Shown here piece after piece: positions 1-5,318 of a stretch of 9,831 nucleotides of DNA. Origin of the DNA: an uncultured Muribaculaceae bacterium (lineage in GTDB: Bacteria > Bacteroidota > Bacteroidia > Bacteroidales > Muribaculaceae); the NCBI GenBank assembly GCA_947644475.1, contig CANRZQ010000088.1:1-9831 (forward strand), written 5' to 3'. Below the pieces are notes generated by a model. That model ran no database searches, was not told the DNA's origin, and worked only from the letters and a program-made list of their open reading frames with translations. A program made the translations under genes and the position numbers. The first letter of the stretch is position 1. Each line of letters opens with the position of its first letter.

Positions 1-110
1 ATGCGCTGCGGTTTCTATAACTTTTTTCTGCTGTGTCGGGATGTTGCATGTATGTTGTAAACAACAAAATAAAAAGTTATAGATATTTCAGTTTATTTAG
101 TTTTATACTT
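1..110. other. AT-rich 110-bp edge region without a recognisable gene
   Basis: The only open stretch is a 19-codon plus-strand frame from base 1 to the TAA at 58-60. It could be the tail of a gene that starts outside the window or pure chance. Its peptide, rich in Cys and Phe, matches nothing I recognise. The inverted repeats described separately occupy much of this stretch. Confidence 0.4.
14..83. repeat. Perfect 13-bp inverted repeat with 44-bp spacer
   Basis: The left arm at 14-26 reads TCTATAACTTTTT and the right arm at 71-83 is its exact reverse complement. The spacer holds a second small palindrome, TGTTGT-AA-ACAACA, at 53-66. The element lies downstream of the GH16 stop codon. It could form a long, weak, AT-rich hairpin at the 3' end of that transcript, or be a binding or recombination site. 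There is no GC-rich stem typical of an intrinsic terminator. The repeat is directly visible; its role is unknown. Confidence 0.6.
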
Positions 111-1043
111 TTATTTCGGGGATTGGAATGAGCCTTCGTCTTCGTCGCGCTGGTAGATTTTTACATAGTTGATGTAGTAGTTGGCGCGGTTGTCGTTGCC
201 GGAGTTGAGTGCCGTGATTTTCTCGGGGTCGGTGATGCCGGGGAAGTGTCCGCCCACGGCAAGGTTGAAAAGGACATGGAAAGGCTTGCGGAAATAGAGG
301 TCGGCAGAGCGGTCGTCGGGAGTTCCGTTATGGTCGATGGCGAGTTCGTAATAAGGCTTCGCGTCGGGATATTTGTCGAGGTCGAGGTACATCGATACTT
401 TCTCCGGGGTCCATATGCAGGTGAAGAGATGGTATTCGCCGTCGTGGACAGAGTAGGGGGCGTTGCTGAATGTGGCGGTGGTGGGATATTGCCGGTCGAT
501 ATAATATCCCCAGTGTGCCGCGCCGTTCATATACGAGCCTTGGGTGCCGGTGGAGATGCCTTCGTGGTGTCCCATCTCAAAAATGTCGATCTCGCCGCAT
601 CGGGGCCAGCCCACGGAGGCGATATCGTCGCCCATCATCCAGAATGCCGGCCACAGGCCGTCGGCTGTCGAGGGCATGCGCACCGAGGCCTCAATCTTGC
701 CGTATTTGAAATTCACTTTTTCACGGGTGTTGACGCGGCCCGATGTGAAGTGGCGTCCGCCGTAATCCTCGCGTATGGCAGTGAGGATAAGGCAGCCGTT
801 GCCACGTCCGTCATCGCCCACCGACACATTGCAGGGGCGGTCGGTGTAATATTGCAGTTCTTGATTTGCAGGGCGGGGAGTCACTTCGATATTCCAGGAA
901 AGCGTGTCGAGAGAGGGGGCGTCGAAAAGGTCTTGCCACACAAGGCGGTAGGAACCGGTCTCGCCCGAACCCGCTTGTGAGTCGGCGCCGTAGATGCACA
1001 CGGCAGATATGGCAGATAAGGCAACAGATAAAATTTTCTTCAT
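111..1043 (-). CDS. Secreted GH16 family glycosidase, laminarinase-like (endo-beta-1,3-glucanase type)
   Basis: A 310-residue protein predicted to cut beta-glucans outside the inner membrane by the retaining mechanism of glycoside hydrolase family 16. The start chosen is the ATG at 1041-1043 (MKKILSV), which opens a clean signal peptide ending near residue 20. An in-frame ATG 8 codons upstream would spoil that signal. No lipobox is obvious around the Cys of AVCIYGA, so export rather than lipid anchoring is likely. The catalytic motif is EIDIFE, with nucleophile E151, D153 and acid/base E156. The ExDxxE spacing (beta-bulge form) points to laminarinases and away from lichenases, which have ExDxE. 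Other family marks are GRVNT, KYGKIEASVRMP, GLWPAFWMMG and LFNLAVGGHFPG, and the fold is complete. No SusC/SusD genes are in view, so a polysaccharide utilisation locus cannot be assigned. The exact substrate (laminarin, mixed-linkage glucan, galactan or host glycan) is not determined by what I can see. Confidence 0.92.
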   Translation of the reverse strand: MKKILSVALSAISAVCIYGADSQAGSGETGSYRLVWQDLFDAPSLDTLSWNIEVTPRPANQELQYYTDRPCNVSVGDDGRGNGCLILTAIREDYGGRHFTSGRVNTREKVNFKYGKIEASVRMPSTADGLWPAFWMMGDDIASVGWPRCGEIDIFEMGHHEGISTGTQGSYMNGAAHWGYYIDRQYPTTATFSNAPYSVHDGEYHLFTCIWTPEKVSMYLDLDKYPDAKPYYELAIDHNGTPDDRSADLYFRKPFHVLFNLAVGGHFPGITDPEKITALNSGNDNRANYYINYVKIYQRDEDEGSFQSPK

Positions 1044-1075
1044 AGGATAAAAAGTAAAAAGAATCAAAAAGTATG

Positions 1076-1083
1076 CAAAGGTA
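1076..1083 (-). promoter_or_regulatory. Candidate -7 box of the GH16 gene
   Basis: The minus strand reads TACCTTTG, matching the Bacteroidetes -7 consensus TAnnTTTG, 33 bases upstream of the GH16 start codon. I find no good TTTG box at the expected distance upstream, so this is a partial match only. Confidence 0.35.
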
Positions 1084-1102
1084 TAAAAAAGTTTGCGGCG
1101 AA

Positions 1103-1133
1103 TTTCATGACAGATGAAAATTTTGTAATTTTG
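1103..1133 (+). promoter_or_regulatory. Candidate sigma-ABfr-type promoter of the DUF4886 gene
   Basis: TTTC at 1103-1106 lies 19 bases before TAATTTTG at 1126-1133. This fits the Bacteroides consensus TTTG-N19-TAnnTTTG with one mismatch in the upstream box. Transcription would start near 1140, leaving a short AT-rich leader before the ATG at 1158. Confidence 0.5.
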
Positions 1134-1157
1134 TGTTCATTTTTTACTTTATAATCC

Positions 1158-1988
1158 ATGAAGAAATCAATATTTTTGTTTGTGCTGCTTGCCGCAGTTT
1201 CGGTATTGACGGCAAGCGCGAAAGAGCCTCTGCGTGTGCTTGCAGTGGGCAACAGTTTTTCTGTCGATGCTCTCGAGCAGGAAATGCACAATGTGGCGGC
1301 TTCTGCCGGATGTGACATTATTATCGGCAATCTTTATATTCCGGGATGCTCTGTCGACCGGCATTATGAAAATATAGTGGCAGATTCGCCGGCTTACAGT
1401 TATCGCAAGATTGATTTGTCGGGACGTGCCGACACGATTGCCGACTGCACGCTGTCGAAGGCTCTTGCCGATGAGCCTTGGGATGTGATTACATTTCAGC
1501 AGGCAAGCCATTTCTCGGGCATCGACTCGACATATGTTAATCTTCCGGGACTTATCGCCAAGGTGCGCGAGCAGGCCGGTCCGCATCCGAAGTTTCTGTG
1601 GCACATGACATGGGCCTACTCGCCTGAATCCGACCATTCCGGATTCAAGAGTTATGGAAATGACCAGATGACGATGTACCGCGCCATTGTCGGGGCTATG
1701 CGCAAGGCTCTTGCCGACAACCCGGAACTGTCGGGTGTAATCCCTGTTGGCACGGCAATACAGAATGCGCGCGCCACCGAACTCGGCCCTGACTTGACGC
1801 GCGACGGCTATCATCTAAGCCTCGATGCCGGCCGGTTTATTGCATCGTGCACATGGTTTGGCGTTCTGTTCGGCAAGCCCGCGTCGGAAATAAATTATCG
1901 CCCCGGGCATCTTACTCCGATGCAATGCGAGGCGATACGCGATGCTGTCGATGCCGCGCTTGCAAGCCCGTTCGACGTGAAAAAATAA
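1158..1988 (+). CDS. Secreted SGNH-like protein of the DUF4886 family
   Basis: A 276-residue protein with an N-terminal signal peptide (MKKSIFLFVLLAAVSVLTASA, cut near residue 21), so it acts in the periplasm or outside the cell. The rest matches the DUF4886 family common in Bacteroidetes, which resembles SGNH/GDSL hydrolases. Visible marks are GNSFS at 31-35 with probable nucleophile S33 (block I), FQQAS at 113-117, HMTWAY at 149-154, and DGYHLS at 216-221, where D216 and H219 have the D-x-x-H spacing of block V. The catalytic set therefore looks intact. The reaction is not established; removal of acyl groups from glycans would suit the fold. It is transcribed divergently from the GH16 gene with a nearly identical leader, which hints at joint use on a polysaccharide. 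The ATG at 1158 is the natural start because it opens the signal peptide. Confidence 0.85.
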   Translation: MKKSIFLFVLLAAVSVLTASAKEPLRVLAVGNSFSVDALEQEMHNVAASAGCDIIIGNLYIPGCSVDRHYENIVADSPAYSYRKIDLSGRADTIADCTLSKALADEPWDVITFQQASHFSGIDSTYVNLPGLIAKVREQAGPHPKFLWHMTWAYSPESDHSGFKSYGNDQMTMYRAIVGAMRKALADNPELSGVIPVGTAIQNARATELGPDLTRDGYHLSLDAGRFIASCTWFGVLFGKPASEINYRPGHLTPMQCEAIRDAVDAALASPFDVKK

Positions 1989-2183
1989 AAAAATTAAATG
2001 TGCCTGCAAACGACAATTACGGCGTTGTAAACGTTAATTTCGTTGATTGTAAGGATTACGTGAATTATTTTGCGTTAATAACCGTAAATTAATCATTAAT
2101 TTTAGATTAACCCGGATTAGCGGATTATTCACGGGCATTAACGTGAAAAATCACCGAAATTGTAAATTGCCGTAGTTAAGGCG
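1989..2183. other. AT-rich spacer between convergent genes
   Basis: These 195 bases separate the 3' ends of the DUF4886 gene and the cupin gene. They are rich in TTAAT/ATTAA words. ACGTTAAT at 2031-2038 recurs inverted at 2137-2144. No open frame or RNA gene is convincing. The best secondary structure is the small hairpin listed separately. Confidence 0.5.
2124..2151. terminator. Possible weak hairpin terminator between convergent genes
   Basis: TTCACG at 2128-2133 pairs with CGTGAA at 2142-2147 around an 8-base loop. Three further base pairs follow beyond one A-A mismatch (ATT/AAT). It sits between two genes that end toward each other, where a terminator is expected. The stem is short and no clean T-run follows on either strand. 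Confidence 0.25.
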
Positions 2184-2510
2184 TCAGTTATCAATTTTTA
2201 CGAGCATTATCTTGGAGTCGGCCACTGCATTTACGCTATGCGGTGTGCCGGCTTCCATTACCACGGCATCTCCTGCCCTTAAAGTGCGTTGCTCGCCTTC
2301 GATTATGAAGCGCGCCTCGCCTTCGAGCATATATATGGTCACGGCTCCCGGTGCGGTGTGTTTCACCAGGTTTTGTCCGGCTTTCATTGCGAGTATGTTT
2401 ACTCCGCCGTATGCGGCTCTCATGGTTTGGTCGAAGATTACGCGGTCGGGGTTATAGGCCACGGCCTCTGTCGGACGGAACACTGAATTTATTCGTTGGG
2501 TACTTTCCAT
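2184..2510 (-). CDS. Small single-domain cupin protein with a reduced metal-site motif
   Basis: A 108-residue cytoplasmic protein (no signal or membrane segment) made of one cupin barrel. I chose the ATG at 2508-2510 (MESTQRI); a start 10 codons upstream would lie in the AT-rich leader. The core runs from about residue 35 to 106: GGVNILAMKAG, HTAPGAVTIYMLEGEA, LRAGDAVVMEAGTPHSV. In canonical cupins the first motif gives two His and one Glu. Here only H51 is kept, with Ala at the second His position and Val near the Glu position, while H91 of the second motif is kept. It may bind metal poorly or bind a ligand without metal. No enzymatic role can be named; such small cupins can be sensors, isomerases or storage-fold proteins. 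It lies downstream of the barrel gene behind a strong hairpin. Confidence 0.8.
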   Translation of the reverse strand: MESTQRINSVFRPTEAVAYNPDRVIFDQTMRAAYGGVNILAMKAGQNLVKHTAPGAVTIYMLEGEARFIIEGEQRTLRAGDAVVMEAGTPHSVNAVADSKIMLVKIDN

Positions 2511-2538
2511 AATCGTATATTTTTTTATTAAAAACACC

Positions 2539-2576
2539 AACCTCCCGCCCTTTGTTCGTGAAAAGAGCGGGAGGTT
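2539..2576 (-). terminator. Strong hairpin terminator after the outer-membrane barrel gene
   Basis: AACCTCCCGC at 2539-2548 pairs perfectly with GCGGGAGGTT at 2567-2576. Inside, CTTT/AAAG adds four pairs after one mismatch. On the minus strand the stem is followed by GGTGTTTTT; on the plus strand by TTGATG. It lies 31 bases beyond the barrel gene's stop codon and ends 28 bases before the cupin start, so it should separate the two transcripts or act as a leader hairpin of the cupin mRNA. Confidence 0.8.
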
Positions 2577-2607
2577 TTGATGTTAGTTGCTGTGTATGAT
2601 TATGGAA

Positions 2608-3294
2608 TCAACGGAGGCGGAAATTGTAGCCGAGGGTCACGGCGAGGGTCATGTTGCGGGATGCTCCGAATGTGTCGGCCTTTGATGAGGGGAATATGTT
2701 TCCGAGGCCGTAATAATAGCGGGCTTCGAGGTAAGCCGAGTGGCGCGGACGGAGATAGAACTCAACGCCGAAGCCTGCGCAGATGCCGTAGTCGAATTTG
2801 TTGTGTACGGGCGTTGCGAGTTGCTCGGTCATGCGGGCCTTGGCGGGCCAGTCGGGCGATGACAGCGGGTCGTTGTAGTCGAAGTTGGCCGATGTCGACT
2901 CTGATATCATGTATGAGAATTCGGGGCCGAGGTTGAAGAAGCATTTCACGCGCCGGCTTCCGAAATAGATATGCGTCATTATGGGCAGGGAGATGTAGTT
3001 GAGGGTGCGTGTGTAGTCGAGAGGCGCTTCCTCAAAGTTCTCTTTCCAGCCGCGCTGCACAAAATTGAGTTCTGCAAGCACACCGACATGGCGTTCCTCG
3101 GCGTAGCGCACGGATATGCCGCCGGTGAGTCCGTCGGCCCACGATTGCTTTACCGACGGGGCGAACGACACTTTCGACAGGCCCATGCCTCCGTGTGCTC
3201 CCACCGAGATGTGAGCCTTATAATGGGTCTCGGCAGCCGCGAAAAGGGCGGATGCAAGGACGAGGCAGAGAATCAGAGCACGTCGACAGAGCAT
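2608..3294 (-). CDS. Outer-membrane beta-barrel protein (PorT-like, OMP_b-brl_2 type)
   Basis: A 228-residue protein with a signal peptide (MLCRRALILCLVLASALFAAA, cut about residue 21-22), followed by alternating polar/hydrophobic strands typical of small 8- to 10-strand barrels: HISVGAHGGMGL near the N-terminus, GGISVRYAEE, HVGVLAELNFVQRGW, NYISLPIMTHIYF, KCFFNLGPEFSYM, YGICAGFGVEFYL, AYLEARYYYGL, and a final MTLAVTLGYNFRLR. The RGW followed by YISLPIM pattern is usual for PorT-like barrels of Bacteroidetes. Family resemblance does not show that it belongs to the type IX secretion system. Its ATG lies inside the last codons of the LysM gene (22-base overlap), so the two are almost certainly made from one mRNA with coupled translation, and a working link is plausible. 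A hairpin terminator follows. Confidence 0.85.
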   Translation of the reverse strand: MLCRRALILCLVLASALFAAAETHYKAHISVGAHGGMGLSKVSFAPSVKQSWADGLTGGISVRYAEERHVGVLAELNFVQRGWKENFEEAPLDYTRTLNYISLPIMTHIYFGSRRVKCFFNLGPEFSYMISESTSANFDYNDPLSSPDWPAKARMTEQLATPVHNKFDYGICAGFGVEFYLRPRHSAYLEARYYYGLGNIFPSSKADTFGASRNMTLAVTLGYNFRLR

Positions 3295-5174
3295 TGGCCG
3301 GCAGGTTTGAAGTTGATTATATAAAGGGCTTTGTTGACATATCCTCCATCGGGCACGCGGTCGAACCGGAATGTGGATTGTGTGCCACGGAAACTGCGGT
3401 AGTTTTCGAGATTCTCGATGGAGCCGCCGTGGCGGCGGAGTGCGTTGATGAGGAAGGTGCCGGTGTCGTAGCCAAGTATGGCCTGGCTCGGCACCATCTC
3501 GAGCATCTCGGTGCCATACCAGCGTGTAAATGCGTCGGCCACCGCTTTTGCCTCCGACGAGGATTCATCGAGGAAGAAACGGGAGTAGATGGTGGCGTCG
3601 AGCATGTGCAGGTTTTCGAGGGCGTCGCCACGGAATGTCACCCAATCGGGATAGCCGAAAAGGGCAAACCTCGACTCGCCGGTCTCGTTGGCGCGGAGGC
3701 GGATGAGAGCGGTGGCAAACCGCTTGAAGGTTGAGAGCGAGCCGGACTTGGGAATGAAGACATAGCGGTCGGTGTCGTTGAGGCCTGCGAGGTCGTCGTC
3801 GGAGAGCGAGCCGGAGAAGTTAATCGTAATCGGGGTTATTCCTTTTTGGCTGAAACTGCCTGAAAGGGCCTCGACAAAGTGCGCTTTTTCGTTGCGGTCG
3901 CCTTCAAGATCGAGAATCACGGGGATGAAGTTGTCGTAGCGTTCCATGAAAGCGTCGATAGCCTTGTCGTACATGTCCTGCTGCGTAATGTTTGCCTGAA
4001 TCACATACGGGTTGGAAAGATATGTCTCGTCCTTTATATTGTTGGGGTTGAATACGTATATGCCAAGTTCGGCGGCTTTCTTGCATATCTCATCGAGTTG
4101 TGCGGCATCTTCGGGGGCGATAATGGCGGCGAGTGAGATGTCGTCGTCGGCGAGTTGGCGGATTGTGCTGTCGATAATGGATGGCGCGGTGGCGGCGTTG
4201 CCTTTTGTGTCGGCGGCCACAATGGTGATGTGCATGCCGGATTCGGCTCCGAGGGTGTCGGCGGCGAGGATTAGTCCGCGGTAGAAGTCGGTTACGAGTT
4301 GTGTCGGGCGCGACATTGTGTCATCATCGGCCATGAATGGCTGAAGCACAAGGATGGCGGCTTCGTCGGCCTGTTCTTCGTCGGCGGATACTGTATCGGC
4401 ATCGTATGAGGATGCAGTGGTTGAGGACGGTAGGGATTCCGCGGTTTCTGTTATATCCGATTTCCGAATCTCGCGCAGCCGGCTTTCCGGAGTCTGTATC
4501 ACCAGCGGAGCGTCGTCGGCGAGGCGCAGCACTGTGCCCACGGGCATATGCTGCGGGTCGACAAATGGGTTGTAATCCACGAGTTGGTCGGCGGTAAGGC
4601 CGTATTTCAAGGCTATGGATGTGAATGTCTCGCCGCGTTCCACCTTGTGGGTGAGCGGCAGGGGCGCAGGAGCCACGGGATCTGATGACGGGGCCTCGTC
4701 GGACGTGTAATCAGCCACGGGCTTGGAGTCGGCGGGGCGTACGGCCGGTTTCGCCGGCGAATATGAGCCGCGCGGAATGGTGAGGACCATGCCGGTGCGC
4801 ACTCCGCGGTCGGCTTGCGGGTTGGCTTCGATGAGCGCCTCGGGCGTTACCTTGTAGAGGTTGGCGATGCCAAACACAGTCTCGTTCTTTTTTACGGTGT
4901 GGCGCACGATACCGTTGTCGAAGTCGTCGACAGAGAAGAGCAGCAGCGACCCTTTGGTGAGGCCGTTGGCCACATTGGGGTTGGTGCGCTTTATGTCGTC
5001 GGTGGAAATGCCGGTGAGTTCGGAGATGGAATAGAGGGTGTCGCCGGATTTCACATTATAATAATAGTAGTCTTTTCCGTCGATGCTTTTTACGGGGAGG
5101 TCGATTGCCTGCGCCGAGATCGCGCCGAGAAGCAATGCGGAGGCTGCCGCGAAATATTTTAAAGATACAAACAC
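3273..5174 (-). CDS. Secreted protein with three LysM repeats and a periplasmic-binding-protein-like domain
   Basis: A 633-residue periplasmic protein. The only start that keeps the signal peptide (SLKYFAAASALLLGAISAQA, cut near residue 23) is the GTG at 5172-5174; the next in-frame Met is over 100 codons on. No lipobox Cys is present, so it is soluble. LysM repeats lie near residues 36-80 (YNVKSGDTLYSIS), 90-134 (HTVKKNETVFGIA) and 174-218 (HKVERGETFTSIA), the last two separated by a Pro/Ala/Ser linker. An acidic linker at about 219-271 leads to a domain at 272-625 that looks like type I periplasmic ligand-binding proteins (YRGLILAADTLG, IIAPEDAAQLDEICKKA, ILGYDTGTFLINALRR). LysM modules bind peptidoglycan; the C-terminal domain may bind a partner or ligand. 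It follows the class A penicillin-binding protein gene and overlaps the barrel gene. This suggests a cell-wall role, perhaps like LpoA, whose C-terminal domain has a related fold. The domains are clear; the function is inferred. Confidence 0.88.
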   Translation of the reverse strand: MFVSLKYFAAASALLLGAISAQAIDLPVKSIDGKDYYYYNVKSGDTLYSISELTGISTDDIKRTNPNVANGLTKGSLLLFSVDDFDNGIVRHTVKKNETVFGIANLYKVTPEALIEANPQADRGVRTGMVLTIPRGSYSPAKPAVRPADSKPVADYTSDEAPSSDPVAPAPLPLTHKVERGETFTSIALKYGLTADQLVDYNPFVDPQHMPVGTVLRLADDAPLVIQTPESRLREIRKSDITETAESLPSSTTASSYDADTVSADEEQADEAAILVLQPFMADDDTMSRPTQLVTDFYRGLILAADTLGAESGMHITIVAADTKGNAATAPSIIDSTIRQLADDDISLAAIIAPEDAAQLDEICKKAAELGIYVFNPNNIKDETYLSNPYVIQANITQQDMYDKAIDAFMERYDNFIPVILDLEGDRNEKAHFVEALSGSFSQKGITPITINFSGSLSDDDLAGLNDTDRYVFIPKSGSLSTFKRFATALIRLRANETGESRFALFGYPDWVTFRGDALENLHMLDATIYSRFFLDESSSEAKAVADAFTRWYGTEMLEMVPSQAILGYDTGTFLINALRRHGGSIENLENYRSFRGTQSTFRFDRVPDGGYVNKALYIINFKPAGQCSVDVL

Positions 5175-5318
5175 CTTATTTATAAATTATGTAGATGTTA
5201 GAAATGATTTGAGTTTTCAAGTTATGCAAGTTGTGCACGGCTTCGCCGTGGATGGCATATTGTTCTGCTGCTCATCAATGAATACATGCGGAAGAAGATT
5301 AAAGGAGTCTGTCGCAGG
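5175..5318. other. 144-bp spacer between the penicillin-binding protein and LysM genes
   Basis: Apart from the tandem repeat and hairpin, it holds no open frame worth reporting. I find no TAnnTTTG box on the minus strand that would give the LysM gene its own promoter. This fits co-transcription from the upstream synthase gene but does not prove it. Confidence 0.4.
5218..5258. repeat. Tandem 9-bp repeat next to a hairpin in the PBP-LysM spacer
   Basis: CAAGTTATG at 5218-5226 is followed directly by CAAGTTGTG at 5227-5235. Then comes a perfect 6-bp stem CACGGC-TTC-GCCGTG at 5236-5250, with outer ATGC/GCAT pairing at 5224-5227 and 5255-5258. No T-run follows on either strand, so it is a poor intrinsic terminator. 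It may be a dispersed intergenic palindrome or an mRNA-processing or stabilising element between the two genes. Confidence 0.5.

Larger units (their letters stand above)
1038..1163. promoter_or_regulatory. Divergent promoter region with mirrored leaders
   Basis: The 114 bases between the two start codons serve both genes. Reading outward on each side, the last 23 bases (leader, ATG and the next AAG codon) agree at 19 of 23 positions without gaps: 1038-1060 on the minus strand against 1141-1163 on the plus strand. Both leaders begin TTTTTACTTT and lack a Shine-Dalgarno sequence. This could reflect a shared translation-initiation signal or common regulation. Confidence 0.5.

Noticed and set aside
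246..980. A 244-codon plus-strand open frame opposite the GH16 gene
   Set aside because: It lies wholly antisense to a clear GH16 gene with intact catalytic motifs, and its peptide has no recognisable domain; it is a by-product of the codon bias of the real gene.
1167..1814. A 215-codon minus-strand frame opposite the DUF4886 gene
   Set aside because: It is antisense to a gene with a signal peptide and family motifs, and its product is Arg/His-rich with no domain.
2608..3294. Naming the barrel gene porT of the type IX secretion system
   Set aside because: Only the general barrel pattern matches. No other secretion genes are nearby, and the neighbours point to wall synthesis.
3195..3734. A 179-codon plus-strand frame across the LysM and barrel genes
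   Set aside because: It covers two well-supported minus-strand genes and shows no protein family signs.
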